Of a stretch of DNA of 64,000 nucleotides, positions 23,501 through 35,133 are shown one piece after another; positions within the stretch are counted from its first letter, which is position 1; each line of letters starts with the position of its first letter. Source of the DNA: Seminavis robusta (taxonomy: Eukaryota > Bacillariophyta > Bacillariophyceae > Naviculales > Naviculaceae); contig CAICTM010000070.1 of assembly GCA_903772945.1 (NCBI GenBank), positions 1-64,000 of the forward strand. The letters run 5' to 3'. A program made the translations under genes and the position numbers. The notes beneath the pieces are model-generated. The model was not told the DNA's origin. It worked only from the letters and a program-made list of their open reading frames with translations, and did no database searches.

Positions 23501-26500
23501 TGTAGGCCAGAGTCCCCCACCTCCGGCGCATAGTAGTCTGAATCAAAATCAGAATCAACATTCACCCTCGCAGTACGCGCCGCCCCCACAGTATGCGAGC
23601 CAAGTTCCACCACAGCCTCAACAAAACGTAGCTCAGGATCCAAATTCGCCATATGTTCCACCCCCACAATATTATGTCAATGGTCAAGTTACGCAGCAGC
23701 ATGCTCCCCCACAATACGTCAACAACCAAGTGCCACCGCCACCCTCCCAGTACGTTCCTCCGCCACAATACATGAGCAACCAAGTTCCTCCACAATATGT
23801 GAACAACCAAGTTCCGCCTTCGCAGTATATGCCACCACCGCAATATGTAAACAATCAAGTTCCACCGACTCAATATGTGCATCCGCCACAGTATATGCCG
23901 CCACCTTCGCAGCAAGGGGACCAATCTCAGGCTGCTCCAATGCAACCGCAGTATACGGGCCACGCACAGCTGGCTCAAAACGAAAATGTGCCCTCTTCTC
24001 CAGAGTCGTCCCTGAAATCGAAACAGTCCAAGTCTTCTTTGCCTTCACAACTTGTTGTTCCATCGGGACAACCAGGTGGGTTGCCACCGAAACCGCCCAG
24101 GCAGCAAGAGGAGGTACGTAGACGTCCCTTCAGGAGGGGAGGTGGTAGAGGCAGAGGTAGAGGGGGGAGGGACGGGGAGCCCAGAAGAAGGCGCTTCTTC
24201 GCTTCTTCACCAAGCCCATCGCCATCACAGGCAACTCAACCATCGCAGTCAACGCAGCCATCGCAAACAACACAGCCGTCACAACCATCACAAGCAACAC
24301 AGCCATCACAAGCAACACAGCCATCGCAGGCAACAGCACCGTCGCAGCCATCACGAGCATCGAGGCCCTCACAATCATCACAGCCATCACAGGCCGCTCC
24401 ATCGACGTCGGCTTCGGAGGCACCAGTGCCAGCTCCACCACCCCCACCACCGACGTTGCCACAGGTTGCTCCTGGGGGGCCAGGAGGAACTGCTTCTCAG
24501 CAGCGGTGGCCCAGCCCTGAAGAGTTCGAGGACGAATCGTGGACCGAGGAAACCGACGAGGAGAAGGAACGCAGGGCCCAACAGGAGCCGACGAAAGCCG
24601 CATCACCAACATCCCCCAAGAAAGCCGTATCACCCCAACCACCAACGCAAACCGCATCGCCACAACCACCAACGCAAACCGCATCGCCACAACCACCAAC
24701 GCAAACCGCANNNNACGCAAACCGCATCGCCACAGCCATCAACACAAACCGCATCGCCACAACCAAAGCAAGCCGCATCACCACCAAAGCAAGAAAAATC
24801 CGAAGAGTTCAGTAAAGAAGATGCGTCAGAAGATGAATTCGTTACCGAACACGTGCCACTGCAGAAATCCTCGGCGCCATCACAACAAACACAATCAGAG
24901 GAACTCGAGTCAGAGGAGGCCACCACTGAGAGTGGATTCGAGACCGAACACTTGCCGCTGCAGAAGGTCCCATCCCCTGTACAGGAATCTGAAGAATTTG
25001 ATAATGATGCTGACACGTTTGGGGGTGATTCAAGAGCTCCGTCCTCCTTGTCATCTAAAGCAGCCTCGTTGCATAAGGACGATACATTTGAGACTGCGGA
25101 TGAGGAAGCAAAGGCTTCAGAAAAGGTACGTTTGACGGTTCCGTTGTCTGGTGAGAAAAGGCTCAACGAGGTCTCATTTGCTATTGCGATGTTCCCCGTC
25201 TTGTATGTTTACAGGAGGGCTCGGAAGGAGGGTCTCAATCATCCAAGAAGAGCCTTTTCTTGCAGACTGCAGCTCCTACGCCTGCACCAGATGGGGACGG
25301 CGGTTCTGACAAGGGCTCTGTCAAGTCCAAAGGATCGAAAGGGTCAGTCAAGTCCAAGGGGTCCAAAGGTTCGCAGAAGTCTAAGGCATCCAAAGGTTCA
25401 AAAACCTCACAAAAGTCCAAAGACTCCAAGGCTTCAGAGAAGTCCAAAGGATCCAAGGCATCTAAGGAATCGCAAAAGTCCAAAGGTTCCAAGGGTTCCA
25501 AAGGGTCTCAAAAGTCGAAGTCAAAAGACGACGCCGAGGCTGATGAGGCAAAGACTGACGAAGCAGAGGCCAAGAAAGAAGAAACTGCCCAGGATGAAGG
25601 CGAAAAATCAGAAAAGAAAGATGAATCCAAGGAAGCGGCCAAAAAAGCAAAGGATGCAGAAAGTTCTGACGAAGACGAAGACTCAGATGATGAATCTGAC
25701 AAGAAGGCAAAAGCGAAGGCCAAAAAGGAGAAGGATGAAGAGACTTCTGACGAGGAAGACTCGGACGACGAGTCAAGTGCACCCGCCAAGAAGAAGGCCC
25801 CATCACCAAAGCCCGCAGCAAAGAAAAAGGGTGGTGATGAATCCAGCTCTGAAGAAGAAAGTTCGGATGATGAGTCAAGTGCACCTGCCAAGAAGAAGGC
25901 CCCATCACCAAAGCCTGCAGCAAAGAAAAAGGGCGGTGATGAGTCGAGTTCGGAAGAGGAAGACTCGGACGACGAGTCAAGTGCACCTGCCAAGAAGGCC
26001 CCATCACCAAAGCCTGCAGCAAAGAAAAAGGGCGGTGATGAGTCGAGTTCTGACGAGGAAGACTCAGACGAAGAGTCTAGTGCCCCTGCCAAGAAGAAGG
26101 CCCCATCACCAAAGCCCGCAGCAAAGAAGAAGGGCGGCGATGAATCCAGCTCTGAAGAAGAAAGTTCGGACGACGAGTCAAGTGCACCTGCCAAGAAGAA
26201 GGCCCCATCACCAAAGCCCGCAGCAAAGAAAAAGGGTGGTGATGAATCCAGCTCTGAAGAAGAAAGTTCGGATGATGATTCCAGTGCCTGCCAAGAAGAA
26301 GGCCCCATCACCAAAGCCCGCAGCAAAGAAAAAACCGGCTGACTCAGATGATAGCTCTGAAGAGGAAACTTCTGATGATGAATCGAGTACTCCAGTCAAA
26401 AAGAAGGCCCCATCTCCTGCCCCAAAACCTGCAGCAAAGAAAAAACCAGCTGACTCAGATGATAGCTCTGAAGAGGAAAGTTCTGATGAAGACTCCAGTA

Positions 26501-26919
26501 CTCCAGTCAAAAAGAAGGCTCCAGCACCAGCTCCAAAACCTGCTGGAAAGAAGCCAGCAGACTCAGATGATAGCTCTGAAGAGGAAAGTTCTGATGATGA
26601 TTCCAGTACTCCTGTCAAGAAGAGGGCCCCGGCACCAGCTCCAAAACCTGCTGGAAAGAAGCCAGCAGACTCAGATGATAGCTCTGAAGAGGAAAGTTCT
26701 GATGATGATTCCAGTACTCCTGTCAAGAAGAGGGCCCCGGCACCAGCTCCAAAACCTGCTGGAAAGAAGCCAGCAGACTCAGATGATAGCTCTGAAGAGG
26801 AAAGCTCTGATGACGACTCAAGCACTCCAGTCAAGAAGAGGGCTCCTGCACCAGCTCCAAAACCAAAGAAGCCAGTGGATTCTGATAGCTCAGAGGACGA
26901 ATCTGACTCGTCATCATGA
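20514..26919 (+). CDS. Giant type I membrane protein B (silaffin/Nopp140-like tail)
   Basis: Paralogue of genes A and C in two exons, 20514-25125 and 25215-26919 (GTACGT..ACAG, phase 0). The start at 20514 gives a signal peptide (ISIMLVICITATHPALAQ); an ATG at 20208 is the alternative. Two modules start at about residues 50 and 281 (CRMYMSLADLDQNGG; CRIYMAVADQTRDSNLSSEE), separated by Pro/Thr linkers. The membrane-proximal domain lies at about 473-510 and 702-788 with an acidic Gly-rich insert, and the TM helix at about 823-850. The tail holds Pro-rich PPPQY repeats, an RGG patch, SQATQP and SPQPPTQTA repeats, acidic blocks, a KSKGSK run and SSEEESSDD/KKAPSPKPAAKKK repeats. Four Ns at 24711 shift the frame artificially, and a 2-nt loss near 26287 breaks it again; the reading frame resumes perfectly after both. 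Function unknown. Confidence 0.8.
23568..23920 (+). repeat. PPPQY repeat in tail of B
   Basis: About ten variants of PPPQYVNNQVPP occur on the predicted cytoplasmic side of protein B. PPxY is the classic ligand of WW domains (NEDD4-type ligases, trafficking adaptors), so a WW-domain partner is a reasonable inference. The composition also resembles low-complexity Tyr/Pro/Gln scaffolds. Confidence 0.75.
24711..24714. other. Assembly gap (4 N) inside a 27-bp coding repeat
   Basis: Four Ns interrupt tandem 27-nt units coding SPQPPTQTA. Comparing with intact units, at least 15 nt should separate the flanking sequence, so the N run is shorter than the true gap (15 plus a multiple of 27). The apparent frame change here is therefore an assembly artefact. 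Confidence 0.9.
25318..25526 (+). repeat. KSKGSK lysine/serine repeat
   Basis: Second exon of gene B: repeats of KSKGSKGSQKSKASKGSK type, a regular Lys-Ser pattern with KxxK spacing. Composition and spacing recall diatom silaffin peptides such as SSKKSGSYSGSKGSK (known for silaffin-1). Here the run lies after the TM helix, so it would face the cytoplasm unless the protein is cleaved or oriented differently. Confidence 0.7.
25740..26880 (+). repeat. SSEEE / KKAP tandem repeat block
   Basis: Units of about 96-111 nt encode an acidic Ser block (ESSSEEESSDDESS) alternating with a basic Pro block (KKKAPSPKPAAKKK). Two sub-families meet near 26287: the first has GGDE, the second PADSDDSSEEE with TPVKK. 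The pattern is like Nopp140/SRP40, with many casein-kinase-2 sites. One unit lacks two bases (AGTGCCTGCC where sisters have AGTGCACCTGCC), which as written would end translation at 26342. Confidence 0.85.
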
Positions 26920-28247
26920 GTGTGTGAGCACTGCTTGTGTTTCATGCATTTTTGGTGTGGAAGAAGCACCTTTTCCACTGTGGAAACTGTGTTGGTGGCT
27001 TCGCTGGAAGGACTGCTTCATGTTATAGAATTGAGGCTGTTACCGGTTTAATTAAGTTGTATTGTACTGTTACCGGTTTAAGTTGTATTGTACAGTGGGG
27101 AATATCTCTGTCCAATTGTAATATCAATAATAGAAGTTGCAATCGAACAGAGCCTACTAGCTAGTGGGAGTGTTGTTGCACCCTGACCAGTCCTGTCTTG
27201 GCATTTAGTTGCTCGAAAGAGAGGGCCCCTGTTGCGGACACAATGGTAACCATTTTCAGCAATCACAGTGCAGGTGACATCGAGATCAACTTGGAACTAC
27301 ATGTAGCTAGCTAGCCATACCACAGTGGTGGTTAGTGGGATGTGGCTCCAGCTCCATTATCAAATTGAGTTTGATGCTCGTCTACAATAGGTTCTTTTCA
27401 TTTAGAGAAACCTCTCAATTCTCAAATTGGCTTTGGCTGCAAATAAGAGATTGCTCAGCAGCAGTCATGTTGTGCTTTGGCTGGGCTTGTGTTACATGCA
27501 TTGGCTTGCTGCCTCTGTCTTCTCAGGTTGGAAAGACTTTGTGACTGCAGGTACACATAGAAACCCTGATCGAAGTAAGTGATACCGGTATCTGGCCCTT
27601 GCCATAAGGGACTACAACAGCTCTGGCATGGGTTGGCTGGCATCTAGCATACACGTGTACACTATCCAGAGCTCTAGCTAGCTAGATTTGTGCAAAAGAA
27701 CCTGGTTTGCTCTTGTACCGCAACAAGCGACCAAAAACTGGGTTTTTTGGCTTTTTGGGGTGGCCAAAAGGATTTAGACTGCGTTAGCCGAATAGATTCG
27801 AAGAGCGACCCCGAGATATAGACTTTCACTTTCTAGGTTTTCATCTTTTCAACCCCGAGAGGTCAGTGGTGGCAGGCACGACCGCAATAGACAACAACAA
27901 CAAAGAACAAAGAAGCAATCAGGTGACCGGCAGCAAACCCCTTGCCGCACTCGTGCTTTCGACAGCATCAGCGTTCCGATCTGATAGCAACCCTCTCTCT
28001 GTTGGTTCGAGTATACCGTTTTAGCTGATGAACGTCTGAGGCTTGACAAAGCTGAATCAGAACCACCGACTAATTCAACAAGTTCTCTATAGAAGTGGTA
28101 TACCAATATACATCAATAGAAGAGACACCAGAACAGAAACGCACACTACCCAAGGAAGATAGAACACCCCGACCAACAAGACAAGAAAGATGGCGTTATC
28201 TCGCGCAAGACCTGTGAACTAGCTCGCTACATTACCTATTTGTCAAA
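26920..28247. other. Intergenic between B and C
   Basis: Contains GTTACCGGTTTAA..TTGTATTGTAC repeated twice at about 27040-27090 just after gene B, and scattered GCTAGCTAG words. No gene recognised. The last part should hold the promoter of gene C. Confidence 0.35.
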
Positions 28248-31200
28248 ATGAAGAGAGGCCGTCAGCTTCCCGTCAACTTCCTCCCTCCTCGGCTGTCCCT
28301 GTTACATGTACTATTCTTCAGTGTCATTCTCATCATTCATACCCCCGTGAGGACCAAGGCCCAAGCAGCTCTGACGACCCAACGATGTTCCATCTACTTG
28401 GCTGCTTCGGATGTAAACCGCGATGACAGTCTGAATAAGGAACCGGAATATACTCGCTTTGTGTCAGTCCTTACGGGCTCGAGTTATGCTACCTACGCCG
28501 CCATGCCAGCAACGTATCAGGCACTCTACGACAAGTATGCAGCAACATCCCCCACTGGCCAAATCTCTGTGGTCGGAGCCAGACCAGGAGTCACGGCCAC
28601 ACCCGAACAATCTGCTGCCTTGACGACTCTTTGTACCGAAATGATTGCCACTGTCAATGCCAATACACCCTCGCCGGCTCCTGTCATTACGACACCTCCA
28701 GGCACTACCACAGGTGGTACTACCACTCCTGCCGTACCCGTCGCCATACCCTTTCCCACCTGTCGCATCAGCATGGCCGTGTCAGATCTCAATCGAGATA
28801 ACCGATTGTCGCAAACGGAATACATTACCTTTCTCAATCGACTATCGGGAAACCGACTCGGCTTTACCACCTTTGCCGCTCTGCCAGCCGCTCTACAAAC
28901 GGTATACACGCGTCTCACCGGTGGGACCACCGAAATACCCATTGATGGAGCCAGTCCAGCTAGTTTCGCGTCCGCCACCAGTGTCCAGAAGGCACATTTG
29001 GAAACCATTTGTCAAGAAGTGCAAGTCGCCATGGCGGGCGAGGAAGGAGAAACGATATCTCCCGCCGAAACAGCGGCTCCAGGAGTCACAACTCCCGCTC
29101 CAGCACCTGGAGCCTTGACGTTTCCACAATGTCGGATTAGCATGGCCATTGCCGATACCAGTCGAGATGGACAAATGGACACTACTGAATACGTTAGTTT
29201 TCTCAATCGATTGACCCGCAATGCCTTTCTCAATGTCCCTTTTACCAGTTTGCCCCCCGCACTCCAAACCAATTTCAATACACTGGCTGCTCCCACGACC
29301 ACAATCGATATTGCTGGAGCACAACCGGCACAATTCAATACGGCCACCGATGCTCAAAAGGCAACACTGCAAAAAATTTGTGACGATACCCAAGTCATTA
29401 CCGCCAGTGCCGTGGCCGTCACGCTGGCACCCGTCACCACCACCCCCCTTGTCACGACGGCGCCTGGTACCGTGACACTCATTCCGTTCTTGGCATGTCG
29501 TGCACGAATGGCCGTGGCCGATACCAACAAGGACACGTTGCTCTCGCAAGAAGAATTTAGTAGTTTTGCCAATCGATTGGTACCCACCGTGTCCTATCCC
29601 AGCTTTGCCAGTTTGCCACCGGCCGTACAATCCACCTACACTGCTCTGGCCACGACAGGAGGACAAGTCAATATCTTTGGATCCATTCCGTCGCAACAAA
29701 CCGATGCCGCACAGTTGGGATTCTTGGAAAAGGTCTGTACCGACACACAGGTGGCTCTGTCGGGAGGGGCACCGGCCACGGTTGTGCCATCCACGGTGTT
29801 CCCTGTCGTGACGGTGCCACCATTGACGACTCCGCCATTGACCATTCCGCCATTGACGCCAGTACCAGCACCCGCGACGATACCGCCCGTGCCCATCGTC
29901 AATGTTCCAACCTATCAACCTGTGGCGATCATCCCCTGTGGGGGTTTCTTGCGAGAATCCGATGTACAGCCCAGAGACGGTCGTATGTCGCAGAGTGAAT
30001 ACATTATTTTTATTGCTGGATTGACGGGACGGTATGACTGGATAGGCGCCACGGGAACCACCACGGACACCTACAATAGTTTGCCGCAGAATTTGAAAAT
30101 CAATTTTGCGAGATTCTCCGTAGATGGTCAAGGCGAATATTGGGACATTTCAGGGGCCAATCCCGACCCGGCCAATCCGGCATCACAGAGTCAATCGACC
30201 CTCTTGTCCGAAGCTTGCACCGGCACAGTGGATGCTATCAATGCGGCTGTTATCGAAGCCGCTACGCCGCCACCCACCATCCCGCCCAAAGTGTACACTC
30301 CATTGGGGATTTGCAAGAGCCACGCTGATTTGGCGGATGTGGACAAAGATTCACAACTGACGGAGGCGGAATATGTCACCTTTGTCGATCACATGGCACC
30401 CAGCCCGGTTGGGCCCAATGGGTTGCCGGCTACGACCTTTGCAGCCTTGCCGATCGAAGTGCAAAATGCGTACTTGGCATTGGCACAACAGACCCCCAAC
30501 ACGGCCACCATTGGCATTGCGGGGGCGGCCACGCCGGCCACTCCCGCACTGGATGCCCTCATGCTGCAAGTGTGTGCAACGACTGATGATGCCATTTACC
30601 AGGCACTGTACGGGAACACTATTGCACCGAATCTCCTGCCAACACCGATGCCAACACCACGACCAACAGTGGCGCTGCCCGATTGCAAGGATGACATGGC
30701 GGTGGTGGATCTCTCTGGTGACTTTTTCTTGTTGCACAATGAATACGTAGCCTTCTTGAATCGGATTGGCAACAACGCCTTTGCCGGTGTGCTCTACGAT
30801 CAGTTGCACCCCGTTTTGCAAGTCAACTTTGTCAAGTTGGCCGCTGTCGATAATCCCAGCCCAAATTTCCCCGACCGAGTCCATAGTGCCGATGCAATTG
30901 ACATCTTGGGAGCCAAGCCATTACAGAATCTTGTTGTAACCGAGGAGCAGCTTCAATTTCTGCAGATTATATGTTTGAATACCACCTATGCAATCCAAGA
31001 TGCCCTGCGGCCACCAACGTTGGCGCCTACGCTCCATCCTACGATATCACCGAAACCAAGTATAGCCCCTGATCCTACGGCAGCCCCAACTGCCTTTGAT
31101 GGAATCGTCGAGATTTACTCTTCGTTTATCATCTACAACAGGGTTGGCATCTTGGCAGAAACCTTGGACATTCCAAACGACAAATTCCGCAGACAGCTGG

Positions 31201-34167
31201 ATTTAGTTTATGCCGTCTTTTGCGAAAACGTGGTCATCGAAAACCCGTGGACACCGACTGTGGTGCCTGGCAGGAGAGGACTACGTGGCAATCGCCCAGG
31301 AGATGAAGAAGAAGACGGGTATCACAACGAGCGTCGTGAGCTGATCGAGTATTCAAAGGCAGAGATTTTGGATGTGGAGTTTCGGGACTGCCCCCCACAA
31401 TTCGACGAAAACCTCCGCAAAGAAGATTGCCAAACGGCCTACGGAAGATATAGCGTGACTGCCGTAGACAGCATCTATCGGTTCGAAGTGGAAGCATTCT
31501 ACACTGCCCTTACACAAACCTTGATCCAGAGCGGGGGACTGCAAGCAGAAATGACGGCTCAAGGTGGCGAAACTATCATGATATTTGGCGCTACCCCAGA
31601 GCTGATAGTATGGACGGAACCACCCACAGCGGCGCCGACTTTCCCGCCCGACCCGGAATTAGGCTTTGGGCGCTCCGGAGGCTCAGTCCTGTTTTTTTCT
31701 ATGGTCGGTCTCTTGGCCTTAATTGCACTGGGTGTTTACTTTGCATGGAACGACAAAGATAAGATAAAAGCAAAATGGAGAGAATGGAAGAAGAAGCGAA
31801 AGGAGAATAAGAAAGACGAAAATCAAGCTGGAAGTCAAGGGGAGCTTGATGGAGAGGAGGAACTTCAAGTGGACGAGGATGGCAACATCATTTATCCGGA
31901 AGGATATGAAGGATACGAAGGCTACGAAGAGGAAGAGGAATTCGATGACGAATTTGACAATGAGGGACTCGAAGAAACGGGAAAGAAAAAGGGAAAGAAG
32001 GGCACCAAGAAGCTGCTCGGTACTCTGAAAGGAGTCAAAAACATTGGTAAACACATTGGGCTCACAGACAATGAAGTCGAGGACGATGATATCGAAATCA
32101 TGCAAGATGAGAACGTGCTGGACTTTGACGATTATATCTTTGATACCCCTGCGGAACTCATGACCGAGCAAAATGGTCCCGGAAACAAGTTCGGAGAAGA
32201 AGGTGCCGGGAAGGACGCTATTCGGGGAAGCACCAAAGCTCGCCCTGCACTGGGGACCAGTTTTGTCACTGGCTCTAATGGAGAGGGTTCTGTGGCATCA
32301 AGTACCTCATCGATGGAGGGCTTTGACGAGTTCGATGATGACTTTGATGATGAATACGACTCAGACGAGGATTCAGAAGACGAGGAGGACGAGGAGGACT
32401 CGTTCGGGCTTGATTTCTCGGACTCCGAAGGAGCAGACGACGAGGACACGATTTCCTCTAAAGGAGAGGACTTTGGAAACGAGGAAAAGAACGACGATGA
32501 CTCCTTGTCTTCGTCAGATGAGCATGCGAATGGAGAAGCTTTGATGGGTGGTGGCAACGTGGAAGGCATGTTAGCCGCGGCCCGAGCAAATCAGGGCGAA
32601 GGTGGCGATGGGGAAGAGGAAAAGGACGGAGATGATGATGACGACGACGACGATGGCTCGGGTTCGGATGGTTCGAGCTATGGCTCAGACTCGACAACGT
32701 CTTCGTTAGAAGAGCTCCGAAAAGAAGTCAAGGAATTAGTGACTAAGGTAGTGCCAGAGGAGCTCGACAACCTGTCTACGATGATGGATCAGTTCGAAGG
32801 GCGCGAGGCCGAGTTGATCAACACCCTACAAAACATGGAAGAACGAAACAGCACCCAACGTGCCCGTGCCGCTGTACACAAGACCAAGGTGAAAGCGAAT
32901 CCAAACCAGGTTGGTGGATATTCCATTGCTTCAGAGGGCTCAGCAGTTATTGCGGCTGCCAGCACACTTGGGCCTGAGCCACAGCGCCGACAGCCCCGTG
33001 TTCAACAATACGATGATTACGATGACTACGGAGACGAAGGGTCCTACTACAGGTTAGTAAAAGGAAATTGCGTGTCACGAATTATGGCATCTGTTTTGCT
33101 CACACACCTATGTTTCATGGATCTCCCAGCGACGAGTACTCGGACGATTACTCCGGCGAGTACTCGGACGAATATGGAGATGAGTATGGAGACGAAGAAG
33201 AGTATTTCGATGATGAGTATGGAGACGAGGAAGGTACATACTACGATGACGAGTATGGAGACGAGGAAGGCACATACTACGATGACGAGTATGGAGACGA
33301 GGAAGGTGAGTTGCCAGTCCGTCCATTTCTTTTGACAAGGGGGTGGCCTGGTTCTCGAGAGCAATATGTGCTGTCAGTGTGTGATGGTTTGCTTGCTGTT
33401 CCTGACATTTGTATTTCCGCCACCGACTCACGCCCGATAGGCACATACTACTCTGGGGAGGAAGGCGAAGGCAGCTATGATGACGACGAGGAAGGTGAGT
33501 GGTGTCAGGAGTGGATTGAATCTCCCTGTTGCTTGTGATCTTGTTCGCTGTCCTGACAATTGCGTGCACTTTGCTCTACCAACTCGCACACACCAGGAAC
33601 CTACTACTCAGGAGAGGAGGGTGAAGAAGGAGAAGAAGGGTCCTACTACTCTGGGGAGGAAGAAGGCAGCCATTTTGACGACGAGGAAGGTGAGTTGTGC
33701 CGGGGCGGTGGCTGCTTCTTCTCAGATATCTGTGCTATATCATGCCAACTGTTTGTGATCGTTGCTCACTGTCCTTACCTTGGCTTGCTTTCAACACAAA
33801 CTCACACCTGCTACTTAGGCACATACTACTCTGGGGAGGAAGGAGAGGAAGGAGAAGAAGGGTCCTACTACTCTGGAGAGGAAGAGGAAGAAGGCAGCTA
33901 TTATGATGACGAGGAAGGTTATGATGACGAGGAAGGTGAGTGGTGCCAGGCTGGTGGCTTCTTCTTGTCAGCTAGCTATCCTTGGTGTATGCCTGCTGAT
34001 TAGTGATCTTTACTTGCTGTTCCTGACCTTTACATGCATTTTCTCAACTAATTAAACTCAAAAACCTGCTAGGCTCATACTACTCCGGGGAGGAAGGAGA
34101 AGAAGAAGGCTCCTATTACTCTGATGAGGGCTCGTACAGCGACGAGGACGATGGCGGCGGACCGTGA
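28248..34167 (+). CDS. Giant type I membrane protein C (seven EF-loop/Cys modules)
   Basis: Predicted 1779 residues in six exons: 28248-33052, 33130-33305, 33441-33494, 33597-33689, 33819-33935, 34073-34167. The signal peptide is LLHVLFFSVILIIHTPVRTKAQ. Seven modules of about 100-125 residues start near 47, 172, 294, 416, 563, 688 and 812, each with Cys, a DxNxDxxLxxxEY-type loop (DTNKDTLLSQEEF), FLNRLT, LPxxLQ and GAxP landmarks, and a closing Cys. The membrane-proximal domain spans about 952-1120 and contains a dibasic RREL. The TM helix is at about 1145-1167. The tail of some 610 residues has a basic juxtamembrane stretch (KAKWREWKKKRKENKK), long Asp/Glu/Ser runs and a helix (EELDNLSTMMDQFEGREAEL) shared with A. 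It ends in Tyr-Ser-Gly-Glu repeats coded by duplicated exons. Role inferred only: surface or silicalemma protein. Confidence 0.87.
33053..34167 (+). repeat. Tandem duplicated exon-intron units in gene C
   Basis: Exons 3, 4 and 5 (54, 93 and 117 nt) and the start of exon 6 are homologous: each opens GTYYSGEEGE or GSYYSGEEGE and the first three end DDEEG. All junctions between exons 2 and 6 are phase 1, so the units are symmetric. The introns are homologous too: all four start GTGAGTKGY and share an internal word like TTGCTGTTCCTGAC about 40-60 nt before the acceptor. The 3' end thus grew by repeated duplication of an exon together with its intron. Confidence 0.85.
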
Positions 34168-35133
34168 ATCTCCTAGTTGGCCGAAGGGCATCGACTGGCA
34201 AGGTGTTGTGATGTCGTCGTCATCATCAAAGTGTTGGGATCATCATATGTTGTTGGGGATGGCGTCGACGCGCAATCGCAGGGATTGCGCTCTGTGCTCA
34301 AGCTTGGGCTCGTGGATCACGATTCTCAGTTTGAGTTGAACTAGAGGTTGATCCAAATCATCTATCGAGCAACAATAAATTGTTCGCGGCAGGATCCAAA
34401 TGGCAAAGCCACCGGGTGGGCTTGCTTGGGCTCAGCAATCTCCCCGCTCGTCTTAGTCTGGGTTGTTCCCATTCAATGGCCACGCATCCGCAGGATCGCC
34501 ACTATCTGTTTGCGAGGGTGGGTTTCCAGAGACCCACTTTTCGGCACATGAAGGAGGGCACAAAAGCCATCCCCAACGCTGCTTGAGTCCGAGGAGCAAT
34601 TGCCACCTTTGGATACGGTGCTCCTCAGCAATGCTAATCGTTGCAACGAAACAAATAGAACAATCAGTTTATTTAGCAGCAAGTTACAGACGTTTTCAAC
34701 CTAATCGCCAGCGCAGCGCAATTGAATGTTGTGGTAGAATGGATGTCGTGCTAGAGGGACGGGAGTAGCGGTGCCGGTGCATGCTTCGGTACCGTTTCGC
34801 CCCTTGGATACATTCACGCATGCTTGGGCTCCTTGGGGTAGTTGCAGATGCTAAACTACTAGCTAATCAGAAGGAAGCTTTTTGTGTATGTATGTATTTA
34901 CGTATGTATCATTTATGCTGAAACTCTTGGACGAGCCGTTCTTGCGGCATTCGAAGGGAACCACGAGGTACACGTACGAGCCACGTGGAAAAATCGCTTC
35001 CAAGCTCCGAGGATCAAATTGCAGCTCGTACTCAAAAGGGAGCAGAAGGAGACGTCCGCTTTATTAGCGGGCCGATGAGGTGAACAAGATGGTGTTTTCG
35101 TGTGATCAGGCAAGTCAAATGTAATATCTTGCT
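34168..35133. other. Intergenic, convergent gene ends
   Basis: 3' flanks of gene C and the F-box gene. Short open frames carry no recognisable motif. Nothing else seen. Confidence 0.4.

Noticed and set aside
25508-26978. Antisense frames in the SSEEE/KKAP repeats
   Set aside because: Repeat shadows; composition simply reflects the sense repeat read backwards.
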